Source: an uncultured Peptostreptococcaceae bacterium
Lineage (GTDB): Bacteria; Bacillota; Clostridia; Peptostreptococcales; Anaerovoracaceae
Length of the DNA: 64,000 bases
NCBI GenBank assembly: GCA_905235115.1
Contig: CAJOKT010000001.1
Coordinates: 62,001-126,000 of the forward strand
Reading direction: 5' to 3'
The notes under the pieces are model-generated. The model was not told the origin of the DNA, did no database searches, and saw only the letters and a program-made list of their open reading frames with translations. Positions 17,150 through 27,544 of this stretch are shown here, piece after piece. How positions within the stretch are numbered: position 1 is the first letter of the stretch; each line of letters opens with the position of its first letter. A program made the position numbers and the translations under genes.

Positions 17150-18163
17150 ATGAAAATCATAATAGACGGTATGGGCGGAGACAACGCTCCTGAAGCAATA
17201 TGCGAGGGCGCGGTGCTTGCTGCCAGGGGGATCGATCACGAGATCGTTCTCGTGGGGGACGAAGAGACCCTGAGAAAATGCGTTTCCAAATATCAGGGCA
17301 GGAGGCCTATCGATAATATTTCCTTCGTTAATGCCGGAGAAAGCATCACCAACGACGATGCTCCGGCTATGGCCATCAGAAGGAAGAAGGATTCCAGCAT
17401 CGTTATAGGCATGAATATGCTTAAAAACGGTGAAGGAGATGTGTTCATCTCAGCGGGTTCCACCGGAGCTCTCCTTGCGGGAGGGCTTCTGATCGTCGGA
17501 CGCATAAAGGGCATCGACCGTCCTGCTATCTGCTCCATCTATCCGATCCTGGGCGGCATGGCATCCATGCTCTGCGACGCCGGGGCCAATTCAGAGTGCA
17601 AGCCCAGAAATCTTGTGGAATTCGCACTGATGTCATCCATATACATGGAGAACGTTCTCGGAAGAGAGAATCCTTCAGTGGCTCTGGTCAACATCGGTGA
17701 GGAGAAGGGAAAGGGCAATTCTCTTACAAAGGAAGCCTACGATCTTCTCATGAATTCCGACCTGAATTTCAAGGGCAATATCGAGGCAAGGGATGTTCCC
17801 AAGGGAAAAGCAGACGTGATCGTCACAGACGGCTTCACCGGAAACATAATCCTTAAGCTTACAGAAGGTATGGCCTGGAACATATTCAAGACCATCAAGA
17901 ATAAGTTCACCGACGGCCTTCACGCCAGAGTCGGATCACTTTTCCTCGTCGACAAGCTCATGGAACTTAAAAAGGAGTTCGACTACGCTGAGTACGGCGG
18001 AGCACCCATACTGGGGATCAATAAGCCAGTGGTCAAGATGCACGGTTCATCCGGAGCAAAAGGCGTGAAGTCCACCATCATGAAAGCCATCGATTTTGTT
18101 GAGGAAGATGTTATAAACGTCATCCGGGAATCCATTCAGGTTGTTCGGGGGATCAATGACTGA
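17150..18163 (+). CDS. plsX: Phosphate acyltransferase PlsX
   Basis: A 337-residue enzyme that makes acyl-phosphate from acyl-ACP, the first committed donor for phosphatidic acid synthesis with PlsY. It begins MKIIIDGMGGDNAPEAICEG, the family signature, and contains SAGSTGALLAGG, VTDGFTGNIILK and the C-terminal YGGAPILGINKPVVKMHGSS. I use ATG 17150 (AAAGGA about 7 bases upstream) rather than the GTG at 17090, which lies next to the terminator T run. It opens the plsX-rnc-smc-ftsY block. In many Firmicutes acpP lies between plsX and rnc; here the two genes overlap by 8 bases, so acpP must be elsewhere. Confidence 0.96.
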   Translation: MKIIIDGMGGDNAPEAICEGAVLAARGIDHEIVLVGDEETLRKCVSKYQGRRPIDNISFVNAGESITNDDAPAMAIRRKKDSSIVIGMNMLKNGEGDVFISAGSTGALLAGGLLIVGRIKGIDRPAICSIYPILGGMASMLCDAGANSECKPRNLVEFALMSSIYMENVLGRENPSVALVNIGEEKGKGNSLTKEAYDLLMNSDLNFKGNIEARDVPKGKADVIVTDGFTGNIILKLTEGMAWNIFKTIKNKFTDGLHARVGSLFLVDKLMELKKEFDYAEYGGAPILGINKPVVKMHGSSGAKGVKSTIMKAIDFVEEDVINVIRESIQVVRGIND

Positions 18164-18866
18164 AATGATGAAGCCTGAAGATATTGAAAATGTGATCGGA
18201 TACAAGTTCCGGGACCCCGGCCTTATCAGGGCAGCCCTGACTCACAGCTCCTATGGAAAGGAACACCCTGAGGAGGAAGACAATGAGAGGCTTGAGTTCG
18301 TGGGGGACGCGGTCCTTGACTGTGCTGTTGGCGAGGAGCTTTACAGAATTCTTAAAAATCAGCCCGAGGGTGTGCTCACCAGGACCAGAGCTCTTGCGGT
18401 ATGCGAGAGATCCCTCAATACGGCCGGGCGAAGCATCGGACTCGGCAGGGCTGTCAGACTGGGCATGGGAGAACGGCAGTCCGGAGGTTCCGAGAAACCT
18501 TCCATCATTGCTGATGCCATGGAGGCGGTCTTCGGCGCGGTATTTCTGGACGGAGGATACGACTGCGCAAAAAAAGTTATCCTTGAGGTGTTGGAAGAGA
18601 CGCTGGAACTTGCCGTAAAGGGTGAACTCTTTACTGACTATAAGTCGGAGTTCCAGGAGAAGGTCCAGCACAAGGGCGCGGTCACTGACATCAGATATGT
18701 GGTGGACAGCTTCCAGGGTCCGCCTCACGACAGAACATTTTATGTACACATAGAACTTGACGGAGAAACAGTAGGAAAAGGCTCCGGCAAGAGCAAAAAA
18801 TCCGCCGGCCAGGACGCGGCAAAAGATGCCCTGGAACGGCTCAAAGAGGGTAAATATGTATTTTAA
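18156..18866 (+). CDS. rnc: Ribonuclease III
   Basis: A 236-residue double-strand-specific RNase that processes rRNA and other structured RNAs. The RNase III signature NERLEFVGDAVLDCAVGE is near residues 44-61, the second acidic site is DAMEAVFGAVFLDGG (about 113-127), and a double-stranded RNA-binding domain fills about 158-235 (ending GKSKKSAGQDAAKDALERL). The ATG at 18156 gives an 8-base overlap with plsX and lies four bases after a GGGGG run; ATG 18165 is an alternative. The 3' end overlaps smc by 11 bases, so rnc and smc are coupled. Confidence 0.95.
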   Translation: MTEMMKPEDIENVIGYKFRDPGLIRAALTHSSYGKEHPEEEDNERLEFVGDAVLDCAVGEELYRILKNQPEGVLTRTRALAVCERSLNTAGRSIGLGRAVRLGMGERQSGGSEKPSIIADAMEAVFGAVFLDGGYDCAKKVILEVLEETLELAVKGELFTDYKSEFQEKVQHKGAVTDIRYVVDSFQGPPHDRTFYVHIELDGETVGKGSGKSKKSAGQDAAKDALERLKEGKYVF

Positions 18867-21800
18867 GCGAATCGAGATACAGGGATTCAAATCTTTTGCG
18901 GAGCCTGTTGTGGTGGACTTCCATCCGGGAGTCACCTGCATCGTGGGACCTAACGGATCCGGAAAATCCAATATAAGCGACGCCATCAGATGGGTACTGG
19001 GCGAACAGAGCCCCAGGATGCTCAGAGGCGGCAAGATGGAGGAAGTCATCTTCAACGGTACTGCTTCAAGGAAATCCAGGGGCATGGCTGAGGTGACTCT
19101 TGTCATCGACAACTCTCAGGGAGTTCTTCCTACTGACTACAATGAGGTGGCCATCACAAGAAGGATGTACCGCTCCGGTGAATCAGAGTATCTCATCAAT
19201 AATAATACCTGCAGGTTAAGAGATATCCGCGAACTGATCATGGACACCGGTATCGGAGTTGACGGCTATTCTATTATCGGACAGGGCAAGGTCCAGAACA
19301 TCATAGATGGCAAGGCTGATGAGAGGAGAGAGATCTTCGAGGAATCCGCCGGCGTTGTGATGTACAAGTCCAGAAAGCGTGAAGCCGAGAGCAAGCTGGA
19401 AAAGGCCAATATGAACCTGGACAGGCTCAACGATATCATATTCGAGATCGAGAGCAGGATAGGCGGCCTTAAGGAAGACAGCGAGAAGGCCAGAGAAGCC
19501 CTTGAAATCCGCGCCAGGAAAAAGGATCTTGACATCAACATCGCCCTGCACAACATCGACAGACTGAACGCCCAGGGCTCCATATCAGAGGAGGATGCCG
19601 AGACACTCAGGAACGATATCGAAAAGCATAAAGAAGAGAAAGAGACTCTGGAGGAACAGATCGGGGAGAAGAGGCAGAAGAACGAAGAACTGCAGTCGCT
19701 GGGTGACAGGGCCAGAGAGGAGCTTCTGGCGATCGTCAATAAGCTGAATGACATAAAGAACAAGACCCAGATGGACGAGTCCAGGCTTTCCGCCATGGAC
19801 AACGACATCCAGAGACTTACAGGAGAGATCGAGGATCTTAACTCCCGTCTCGAGAAGGAGATGAACTCCAGCGAGGAAAAGGAAAACGCTCTTGCGGCCA
19901 TGGCAGAAGACATGACCAGAGCTACAAGAGCTCTGGAGACTGAGATAGATAATTACAACAAGATCATGTCCCAGTCCCTTTCCAGGCAGGAGGACCTTGA
20001 AGACATCAAGAATACTATTCTGGAACTTTCCGCAAAGGCTTCCGGATTCAGATCTGAGGCAAGGTCCATCGGCAGCATGAAGGAGACTCTCATAAAGCGG
20101 CGCGAGCAGCTTCAGTCAGATTCTGAGGAGGGCAGCCTGAACTCCGGGGACATTCGCGAAGACATCTCCAAGGCGGAAGAACTTAAGAAGGCCAATGACG
20201 ATGCCGGAAACGCTGTACTTAAAAAGATCTCGGACAATGACGCCAGAGTTTTTGCCCTTACATCCGAAGCTGACAGACTGGAGTCTGATTCGGGAGAACT
20301 AAAGATCAAAAGATCTCAGCTGGCCGCAAGGAAAAAGGCTCTTGAAGAGATGGAAGCCTCCTACGAAGGATACGGTAGCGCTGTCAAGTTCATAATGAAC
20401 GGTTCTTCCACGGGTCTGAGAGGCACCGTCGCAGAACTGATCGATGTTCCCAAAGGCTTCGAAACTGCCGTAGAGACGGCTTTGGGCTCCGGCATATCCA
20501 ATATAGTCTGTGAGAAGGATCAGGACGCAAAAAACGCCATCAGGCGTCTTAAAGAGGCATCTGCAGGCAGACTCACCTTCCTTCCTATGGAATCTGTGAA
20601 GGGCGGAAAGGTCAGGCTTGAGAACGCCGTCGAAAAGGCAAACGGCTTCGAAGGACTTGCATCAGATATAGTCATATATGATCCTCAGTATAAAGGCGTC
20701 ATGGAATACCTTCTGGGCAAGACCGCCATAGTAAAGGATCTGGACATAGCTGTCAGGCTTTCCAAAATAGCAGGCAGGGGTGTGCGGTTCGTCACACTTG
20801 AGGGCGACGTGGTCAACGCATCAGGTGCCATCACAGGCGGCAAGTACAAGACCAGGACCATGAACATCCTGTCACGAAGGACGGAGATCACCGCGCTTGC
20901 GAAAGACCTGGGCGACATCGACGCAGATCTTTCCGGAATAGAGACGGAGAAGGAGAAAAACCTAAGCGAAATATCGGAGCTGAAAGCCGGTAGAAAGTCT
21001 TTTGAGGAGGAACTGGAAGGCCTCAAAGCAAAAGATGTGGAACTTCAGGCCAGGCTTGCAGCTCTTAATGAGAGCCTGAAAAACGCCTCTGAGGCCAGGG
21101 AGAGAAGGTCAAGGGAGCTCAGCACCATACTGGAGCAGCTCAAGAACACAGAGGAAATGATGGCTAACTCTGCCAGGTCTGCGGAGGAGGCCGAAGAGAA
21201 GATCAAGGAACTTGAGGCATCTTCTGAAGTACTTCTCAAAGATATCGAAGCTGTCACAGCAAGAGTCACCGAGGCCAATTCGGCCATTACCGATGCCCGC
21301 ATCAGAAAGACTGAGATAGAGAATAAGATCGATGCAGTTAATGAACTCCTTGAGATATCTCAGGACAACATCGATGATCTTACAGAGCAGATCGACAGGA
21401 AGCAGGACGAACTGGACTCTCTTACAGAAAAAAGAGACAGGCTGCTCTACGGTTCTGACGATACAGAGGACAGGTTCAACGTTCTTTCGGATAAGAAGTC
21501 CGGTCTTGAAGAATACATCGCCGGGATCGACAGGGACAAGGCCGAAGCTCTTTCTGACGTGAAGGAGATGACCCAGGAGCTGAATCTCAAGGCAGAGGAA
21601 CTGAATTCCCTCATCGCTCAGAAACAGCAGCAGGAGATCCGCATGGCCAGAAATGACGCACAGTTAGAGGCTCTCAAGCAGAAGCTTCTCGATGACCATG
21701 AGATAACTTACGCTCAGGCTCTGAACTACAAGATCGAGGACTTCCATTATTCACAGGCTGTGAGAGAGTCCAGGGAGATGAAGATCAGGCTGGACGAGAT

Positions 21801-22404
21801 AGGGGACTTCGATCCATCCTCGATCGAGGAATATCAGCAGGTATCTGAACGTTACGGGTTCATGCTGGATCAGCGCAAGGACATCACGTCCGCAATGGAT
21901 GAACTTAACACCATCATCCGTGACATGGACAAGATCATAAAGGAGCGTTTCAGGACCAACTTCGATCAGGTGGAAAAGAACTTCGAAGAGATATTCAAGG
22001 AGATGTTCGGCGGCGGAACAGCCACTATCACCATGGACAACGAGGATGATCCCCTTAATTCAGGCATCGAGATCGTGGCTCAGCCCCCCGGAAAGAAGCT
22101 CCAGAACATCAACCTTCTGTCCGGCGGTGAAAAATCCATGACCGCTATCGCGCTCATGTTCGCCGTGCTCAAGACCAAGCCTACGCCTTTCTGCATACTT
22201 GACGAGGTGGAGGCCGCACTGGATGACATGAATATAGACAGGTTCGCGGACTATCTCAAAAATTTCCACGACATACAGTTCGTGGTGGTGACCCACCAGA
22301 AGGCCACTATGGAACACGCAGACGTGCTGTACGGTGTGACCATGCCGGAGCAGGGAGTATCCAAAGTGATCTCCCTAAGACTGGGCGACGATTTTGAACT
22401 ATAG
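18856..22404 (+). CDS. smc: Chromosome segregation ATPase SMC
   Basis: A 1182-residue structural-maintenance-of-chromosomes protein. Walker A (GPNGSGKSN, residues 31-39) follows MYFKRIEIQGFKSFAEP; long coiled coils (about 165-500 and 665-1010) flank a hinge (about 515-650, containing GLRGTVAELIDVP and the Gly-rich VNASGAITGGK at its end). The C-terminal head has the ABC signature LLSGGEKSMTA and Walker B CILDEVEAALDD. It loads at the origin with ScpAB and condenses the chromosome. ATG 18856 is preferred to 18826 because AGAGGG lies five bases upstream and the protein then begins at the conserved first strand. ftsY follows 17 bases later. Confidence 0.97.
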   Translation: MYFKRIEIQGFKSFAEPVVVDFHPGVTCIVGPNGSGKSNISDAIRWVLGEQSPRMLRGGKMEEVIFNGTASRKSRGMAEVTLVIDNSQGVLPTDYNEVAITRRMYRSGESEYLINNNTCRLRDIRELIMDTGIGVDGYSIIGQGKVQNIIDGKADERREIFEESAGVVMYKSRKREAESKLEKANMNLDRLNDIIFEIESRIGGLKEDSEKAREALEIRARKKDLDINIALHNIDRLNAQGSISEEDAETLRNDIEKHKEEKETLEEQIGEKRQKNEELQSLGDRAREELLAIVNKLNDIKNKTQMDESRLSAMDNDIQRLTGEIEDLNSRLEKEMNSSEEKENALAAMAEDMTRATRALETEIDNYNKIMSQSLSRQEDLEDIKNTILELSAKASGFRSEARSIGSMKETLIKRREQLQSDSEEGSLNSGDIREDISKAEELKKANDDAGNAVLKKISDNDARVFALTSEADRLESDSGELKIKRSQLAARKKALEEMEASYEGYGSAVKFIMNGSSTGLRGTVAELIDVPKGFETAVETALGSGISNIVCEKDQDAKNAIRRLKEASAGRLTFLPMESVKGGKVRLENAVEKANGFEGLASDIVIYDPQYKGVMEYLLGKTAIVKDLDIAVRLSKIAGRGVRFVTLEGDVVNASGAITGGKYKTRTMNILSRRTEITALAKDLGDIDADLSGIETEKEKNLSEISELKAGRKSFEEELEGLKAKDVELQARLAALNESLKNASEARERRSRELSTILEQLKNTEEMMANSARSAEEAEEKIKELEASSEVLLKDIEAVTARVTEANSAITDARIRKTEIENKIDAVNELLEISQDNIDDLTEQIDRKQDELDSLTEKRDRLLYGSDDTEDRFNVLSDKKSGLEEYIAGIDRDKAEALSDVKEMTQELNLKAEELNSLIAQKQQQEIRMARNDAQLEALKQKLLDDHEITYAQALNYKIEDFHYSQAVRESREMKIRLDEIGDFDPSSIEEYQQVSERYGFMLDQRKDITSAMDELNTIIRDMDKIIKERFRTNFDQVEKNFEEIFKEMFGGGTATITMDNEDDPLNSGIEIVAQPPGKKLQNINLLSGGEKSMTAIALMFAVLKTKPTPFCILDEVEAALDDMNIDRFADYLKNFHDIQFVVVTHQKATMEHADVLYGVTMPEQGVSKVISLRLGDDFEL

Positions 22405-22421
22405 AGAGGAAATCTATACCG

Positions 22422-23321
22422 ATGAGTATATTCAGAGAGAAAAAAGGATTTTTCGGAAGTCTTGGCGAAAAGATCAGCAATACTCTTTTTGCCAAGATGG
22501 AAGTGGACGAGGAAGTGATCGACAACCTTGAAGAGCTTCTCATTTCATCAGATATAGGGATGCAGACCACCATGACGATCATGGATGAGATCCGGGCCAA
22601 AATATCCGAAGACTACATAACCCTTCCCAAGAACGTGAAAAAGGCTCTGACCGATATCCTTATCAGTCACGTGGACAAGGGAGACAGGCAGAAGCTGTCC
22701 GACAACACGCCTCTTCTCATCCTGATGATCGGAATAAACGGCGGGGGCAAGACCACCACCATAGGTAAACTGGCTTACAGACTGAAGAAGCAGGGCAAGA
22801 CAGTGGTACTTGCCGCGGCGGACACCTTCAGGGCGGCCGCATCTGAACAGCTCTCCATCTGGGGTGAGAGAAACGATATTCCTGTCATAAAGCAGGGAGA
22901 AGGCGCGGATCCCTCTGCAGTCATATTTGACGCCATACAGACTGCCAAGGCCAGGCACGCGGATGTTTTGATCTGCGATACCGCCGGACGCCTTCAGACC
23001 AAGAAGAACCTTATGAACGAGCTGGCCAAAATGGACAGAGTGATCGCGAGAGAGTGGCCTGAGGCTGACAGGGAGACGCTTCTCATTCTTGATGCAACCA
23101 CCGGCAAGAATGCCGTTTCCCAGGCGGAGGAGTTCGGAAACGCCGCTTCGATAACAGGTGTGGTCCTGACCAAGCTTGACGGCACAGCTAAGGGAGGGAT
23201 CGCCATCACCATAGCTGACGAGTTCGACATACCCATTAAATTCATCGGTACCGGGGAGGGCATCGAGGATCTTGAACCCTTTGATGCAGCTGAGTTTATC
23301 GGAGGCCTGTTCGATGAGTAA
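22422..23321 (+). CDS. ftsY: Signal recognition particle receptor FtsY
   Basis: A 299-residue SRP-type GTPase that docks ribosome-SRP complexes at the membrane. A short N-terminal helix ([19 protein letters not shown]) replaces the long acidic A domain of E. coli; the NG domain has [10 protein letters not shown] (about 105-114, with Gly where Val is usual), [13 protein letters not shown], the DTAGR motif and [18 protein letters not shown] upstream is the RBS at a slightly long spacing. The stop overlaps the der start by 8 bases (ATGAGTAA). The smc-ftsY order is standard for Firmicutes; ffh is not in the window. Confidence 0.96.
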   Translation: MSIFREKKGFFGSLGEKISNTLFAKMEVDEEVIDNLEELLISSDIGMQTTMTIMDEIRAKISEDYITLPKNVKKALTDILISHVDKGDRQKLSDNTPLLILMIGINGGGKTTTIGKLAYRLKKQGKTVVLAAADTFRAAASEQLSIWGERNDIPVIKQGEGADPSAVIFDAIQTAKARHADVLICDTAGRLQTKKNLMNELAKMDRVIAREWPEADRETLLILDATTGKNAVSQAEEFGNAASITGVVLTKLDGTAKGGIAITIADEFDIPIKFIGTGEGIEDLEPFDAAEFIGGLFDE

Positions 23322-24648
23322 GCCTATAGTTGCGATCGTTGGCAGACCCAACGTTGGAAAAAGTACATTTTTTAACAGAGTCGTAGGAAAACGTGTATCC
23401 ATAGTTGAGGATACTCCGGGAGTCACAAGAGACAGAATTTATGCTGACGCGGAGTGGAACTCCAAGAGCTTCGGACTTATCGACACGGGCGGGATCGAAC
23501 CTTCCTCAGACGATGTGATCCTTTCCCAGATGAGGGAGCAGGCTCAGGTGGCCATGGATCTTGCGGATGTGATCATCTTCATGGTGGACGGAAAAGACGG
23601 ACTGACCCATGCGGACAGAGAAGTTGCTGACATGCTCCGCCGCACTGGAAAAAACATCGTCCTGGTGGTGAACAAGATCGACAAGCCCTCGGCTCTTCCG
23701 GATTTCTTCTATGATTTCTATGAACTGGGGCTGGGCGAACCCATTCCCGTGTCATCCGCAAATGTTTTGAACTTCGGAGACGTGCTGGATGACGTGGTGG
23801 CAGGCTTCCCGAGCGACACGGAAGATGAGGATGACGACCGGATCAAGATCGCTGTCATCGGGAAACCAAACGTAGGCAAGTCCTCCCTGGTCAACGCCAT
23901 ACTGGGAGAGAACCGTGTCATCGTTTCACCCATAGCCGGGACCACCAGGGATTCCATCGATACTCCCTTCGAGAGGGACGGTGAGAAGTATCTTCTTATA
24001 GATACCGCAGGTATCAGACGTCAGTCCAGGATCTATGATGACGTTGAGAAGTATTCTGTGGTCCGTGCAGTGGCAGCCATCGAGAGATGCGACGTCTGCG
24101 CGCTGATGATCGACGGAGCTGAGGGCCTCACCGAACAGGACAAAAAGATCGCAGGCATTGCTCACGAGGCCGGCAAGGGCATACTGGTCATCGTGAACAA
24201 ATGGGACCTTGTGGCAAAAGAGGCCAATACTATGAGAGACTTTGAGAAGCTCCTGAAGACCGATCTTGCATTCATGAGCTACGCGCCTGTGCTCTTCATA
24301 TCTGTCCTTAACCACCAGAGGATGGACAAAGTCCTTCCCATGTGCAAGACCATTTCCGAGAACAGGGCCATGAGGGTGCCCACCGGTCAGCTCAATTCTC
24401 TGATCCAGGACGCTATCCTCATGAAACAGCCTCCTTCGGACAAGGGCAAAAGACTCAAGATCTACTACGCTGCCCAGATCGGCGTTAAGCCCCCTCTGTT
24501 CAGCTTCCAGATAAACAGAAGAGATCTCATGCACTTCTCTTACTCAAGATACCTGGAGAACCGCATAAGACAAAGCTTCAACTTTGAGGGAACATCCATC
24601 AAGTTTATTTTCCGTGAAAAGGGAGAAAGGGATGATCTGATTGGCTAA
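23314..24648 (+). CDS. der: Ribosome assembly GTPase Der (EngA)
   Basis: A 444-residue protein with two tandem GTPase domains and a C-terminal KH-like domain, required for 50S assembly. P-loops are GRPNVGKS (near residue 8) and GKPNVGKS (near 185); each domain has its DTAG/DTGG switch II motif and an NKxD motif (VNKIDKPS and VNKWDLV). The KH-like end runs from about 355 to 444. ATG 23314 overlaps ftsY by 8 bases and has GGAGG eight bases upstream; an in-frame ATG at 23272 inside ftsY is rejected. Its own stop overlaps plsY by 8 bases, so ftsY, der and plsY are chained. Confidence 0.97.
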   Translation: MSKPIVAIVGRPNVGKSTFFNRVVGKRVSIVEDTPGVTRDRIYADAEWNSKSFGLIDTGGIEPSSDDVILSQMREQAQVAMDLADVIIFMVDGKDGLTHADREVADMLRRTGKNIVLVVNKIDKPSALPDFFYDFYELGLGEPIPVSSANVLNFGDVLDDVVAGFPSDTEDEDDDRIKIAVIGKPNVGKSSLVNAILGENRVIVSPIAGTTRDSIDTPFERDGEKYLLIDTAGIRRQSRIYDDVEKYSVVRAVAAIERCDVCALMIDGAEGLTEQDKKIAGIAHEAGKGILVIVNKWDLVAKEANTMRDFEKLLKTDLAFMSYAPVLFISVLNHQRMDKVLPMCKTISENRAMRVPTGQLNSLIQDAILMKQPPSDKGKRLKIYYAAQIGVKPPLFSFQINRRDLMHFSYSRYLENRIRQSFNFEGTSIKFIFREKGERDDLIG

Positions 24649-25243
24649 GATAATACTGACGATCTTAATTTCATACCTGATAGGAAGCGTTTCTCCTTCC
24701 ATCCTGATCGGCCGCGCAAGAGGCGTAGACATCAGGAAGGAGGGCAGCGGAAACGCCGGCACCACCAATGCTCTGAGAGTGCTGGGCGCCAAGGCTGCCG
24801 TGATAACACTTGCGGTGGACATCCTGAAGGGATTGCTGCCGGTTCTCATACTGCCTGTCGTTTTCGGATCTCATGATCTTTGCTACTGGGCGGCTGTGGC
24901 GGCCTTCTTAGGCCATCTCTTCCCGGTATATTACGGATTCAGGGGCGGAAAAGGTGTGGCTGTTGCCTTCGGAAGTATTCTCGGGGTGAACTGGAAGCTG
25001 GCAGTTCTATGCCTTCTGACTGTGGCAGCTGTCACTCTCATAACAAAGAGGATGTCAGCGGGCTCCATATCCGGAGCTGCGCTGGCAGCAGTATATACAT
25101 TCTTCCTTGAAAGGCCGTTCCTTCCCTTCGTGATCGTAATGGCATGTCTGATAATCATCAAGCACAGAGGGAACGTCAGGAGGCTCATGAACGGCGAAGA
25201 ACCGCCCCTTGGATTTCTTGCTGGAAAGGGGAAGAGCAAATGA
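24641..25243 (+). CDS. plsY: Glycerol-3-phosphate acyltransferase PlsY
   Basis: A 200-residue integral membrane enzyme that transfers the acyl group of acyl-phosphate (made by PlsX) to glycerol-3-phosphate (made by GpsA, the next gene). The three family motifs are visible: [10 protein letters not shown] near the start, [15 protein letters not shown] (about 37-51) and [17 protein letters not shown] (about 93-109). Five hydrophobic segments are predicted. The start is TTG at 24641, with AAAGGGA eight bases upstream, and overlaps der by 8 bases. The plsY-gpsA pair overlap by ATGA. Confidence 0.95.
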   Translation: MAKIILTILISYLIGSVSPSILIGRARGVDIRKEGSGNAGTTNALRVLGAKAAVITLAVDILKGLLPVLILPVVFGSHDLCYWAAVAAFLGHLFPVYYGFRGGKGVAVAFGSILGVNWKLAVLCLLTVAAVTLITKRMSAGSISGAALAAVYTFFLERPFLPFVIVMACLIIIKHRGNVRRLMNGEEPPLGFLAGKGKSK

Positions 25244-26223
25244 AGATATCGGTGATCGGTGCAGGCAGCTTCGGTACGGCTCTTGCCATGGTGCTCCTTT
25301 CTAACGGTCATGACGTGACCCTTTACGGAAGAAATCCGGTGCAGATCCAGATGATCAAAAGCACCGGGGGCAACCACAGATATCTTCCGGGGATCATGCT
25401 TCCGGAAGAACTGAAAGCCTCTTCAGACCTGAGTCAGAGCATTGAAGACGCTGACCTTCTGGTCATGGCAGTTCCTGCGCAGCAGTTCAGGCCCGTACTT
25501 AAGGAAATAGATGAAATAAAAAAAGGCGTTCCCATAGTCAACGTTTCAAAAGGAATAGAGCAGGGTAGTCTCATGAGGATGTCACAGGTGTGGGATGATG
25601 CTTACGCGGGGTCGTATTTTGCCTGCCTCTCTGGGCCTTCTCACGCCGAAGAGGTGGCGAGAAGGCTTCCTTCCACGGTGTGCGTGTCATCTCTGGATCC
25701 GGAGTTCATGCTTAAGGTGCAGCAGATATTCATGAACGAGTATTTCAGGGTCTACACCAATCATGATCTTACCGGTGTGGAAACAGGAGGAGCCGTGAAG
25801 AATGTCATCGCTCTTGCCTGCGGCATATCAGACGGGCTGGACCTTGGCGATAATGCCAAGGCCGCGCTTATAACCCGTGGGATCGCGGAAATGAAGCGTC
25901 TGGGCATAGCCATGGGCGGGGAAGCTGAAACTTTTGCGGGGCTCAGCGGCATCGGGGACCTTGTGGTGACCTGCACCTCCATGCATTCAAGGAACAGGCG
26001 GTTCGGTATCATGCTTGGACAGGGTATGGAAACGGAAGAAGCTCTGAAGAAGGTAGGCATGATCGTGGAAGGCTACACCACCCAGGAAGCGGTCTGCCTC
26101 CTGGCGGATAAATACGGAGTGGAGATGCCCATTTCAAAGACGATGCACAAGTTGATCCTGGGAGAGCTGACTCCTGAGGAAAGCGTGATCAGTCTCATGG
26201 GAAGACGGAAAAAACATGAGTAA
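25240..26223 (+). CDS. gpsA: Glycerol-3-phosphate dehydrogenase [NAD(P)+]
   Basis: A 327-residue cytosolic enzyme that reduces dihydroxyacetone phosphate to glycerol-3-phosphate for phospholipid synthesis. The N-terminal Rossmann motif is [16 protein letters not shown], followed by VNVSKGIEQGSL, the catalytic-lysine region GGAVKNVIALACGISDGL and AGLSGIGDLVVTC with SRNRRFG in the C-terminal domain. The ATG at 25240 overlaps the plsY stop by 4 bases and is preceded by AGGGGA; upstream in-frame starts lie inside plsY. It ends with an 8-base overlap with miaB. The placement supplies the substrate for PlsY. Confidence 0.96.
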   Translation: MKISVIGAGSFGTALAMVLLSNGHDVTLYGRNPVQIQMIKSTGGNHRYLPGIMLPEELKASSDLSQSIEDADLLVMAVPAQQFRPVLKEIDEIKKGVPIVNVSKGIEQGSLMRMSQVWDDAYAGSYFACLSGPSHAEEVARRLPSTVCVSSLDPEFMLKVQQIFMNEYFRVYTNHDLTGVETGGAVKNVIALACGISDGLDLGDNAKAALITRGIAEMKRLGIAMGGEAETFAGLSGIGDLVVTCTSMHSRNRRFGIMLGQGMETEEALKKVGMIVEGYTTQEAVCLLADKYGVEMPISKTMHKLILGELTPEESVISLMGRRKKHE

Positions 26224-27541
26224 AACTTATTTTATACAGACCTTCGGGTGCCAGATGAATGAACACGATTCAGAAGTAATGGCAGGCCTTCTGGAGGAAA
26301 AGGGCTTTTATCCCGCACCTTCCAAAAACGAGGCCGGTCTGGTGCTTTTTAATACCTGCAGCGTAAGAGACAATGCGGACAAGCGTTTTTTCGGCACTCT
26401 TGGTCAGCTCAAGAACAAAAAACTTGAGAAAGGCGAAGACCTGATCGTCTGCTGCACCGGATGCATGATGCAGCAGCAGAGAGTCATCGATTCCATAAAA
26501 GAGAAGTATCCGTGGGTGGACGTGGTCCTGGGGACCCACAACATCCATGAACTTCCGGACCTTCTGGACAATCTCTATAGAGAGAGACAGAAGCAGCTGA
26601 GCGTGTGGAAGGACGGAGGAGAGATCATCGAGGGCCTTCCCGTGAAACGTCTTTATGCGCACAAGTCCTACGTGAATATCACCTTCGGATGCAATAACTT
26701 CTGCACATACTGCATAGTGCCGTATACCAGGGGAAGGGAGCGCTCCAGGAAGCCTTCGGACATAGTGAAGGAGGTCGGGGATCTGGCGGCGGAAGGCGTG
26801 AAAGAGATCATGCTTCTGGGTCAGAACGTGAACAGCTATAAGGGCGATCCCGAAGGACCGGTCACGGACTTTCCGGATCTTGTAAAAAGGCTGAATGAGG
26901 TGGATGGCCTTGAGAGGATCCGTTTCATGACATCTCATCCCAAGGACCTTTCGGATAAGCTCATCGACTGCTTCAGGACCTGCGATAAGCTGTGCCACAA
27001 CTTTCATCTTCCAGTACAGTCCGGTTCAGACAGGATATTGAAGCGTATGAACAGGCGGTACACCAGAGAGAAGTATCTGGAACTTGTGAGTAAACTGAGA
27101 GAGGCATGCCCGGACATTTCCATTTCAACGGATATAATCGTGGGATTCCCGGGAGAGACGGAGGAGGATTTCCAGGACACCTTAAGCCTTTGCAGAGAGG
27201 CGGACTATGACTCTGCCTTCACCTTCCTCTACTCCATAAGAAAGGGTACTCCCGCGGCTGAGTATGAGGATCAGGTGCCTGAAGACGTCAAGCACGAGAG
27301 ATTCAACCGTCTCTGCAATGAGATCAACGAGACTTCCGCCCGCAAGAATTCACTCTATGTGGGACGGACCTTGGATGTGCTCTGCGACGGCCCCGCAAAA
27401 CGTGTAAGAGGCAAGATGTCCGGAAGGACGAGCAGCTTCAAACTTGTTAATTTCAAGGGCGGCCCGGAAATTACGGGCAGGACTGTAAAGGTAAAGATAA
27501 CATCATCAAATACTTTCAGCCTGGAAGGAGAGCTGGTCTGA
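26216..27541 (+). CDS. miaB: tRNA-2-methylthio-N6-dimethylallyladenosine synthase MiaB
   Basis: A 441-residue radical-SAM methylthiotransferase that adds a methylthio group to i6A37 of tRNAs; the i6A substrate is made by MiaA, whose gene is at 57329-58255. The N-terminal domain has three cluster cysteines (FGCQMNEHDSE, NTCSVRDNA, CCTGCM), the radical SAM motif is CNNFCTYC (CX3CX2C), and a TRAM domain closes the chain (about 370-440). It starts in an 8-base overlap with gpsA. A second methylthiotransferase, rimO, lies at 37721; the two are told apart by the N-terminal FGCQMNEHDS here. Confidence 0.95.
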   Translation: MSKTYFIQTFGCQMNEHDSEVMAGLLEEKGFYPAPSKNEAGLVLFNTCSVRDNADKRFFGTLGQLKNKKLEKGEDLIVCCTGCMMQQQRVIDSIKEKYPWVDVVLGTHNIHELPDLLDNLYRERQKQLSVWKDGGEIIEGLPVKRLYAHKSYVNITFGCNNFCTYCIVPYTRGRERSRKPSDIVKEVGDLAAEGVKEIMLLGQNVNSYKGDPEGPVTDFPDLVKRLNEVDGLERIRFMTSHPKDLSDKLIDCFRTCDKLCHNFHLPVQSGSDRILKRMNRRYTREKYLELVSKLREACPDISISTDIIVGFPGETEEDFQDTLSLCREADYDSAFTFLYSIRKGTPAAEYEDQVPEDVKHERFNRLCNEINETSARKNSLYVGRTLDVLCDGPAKRVRGKMSGRTSSFKLVNFKGGPEITGRTVKVKITSSNTFSLEGELV

Positions 27542-27544
27542 TAA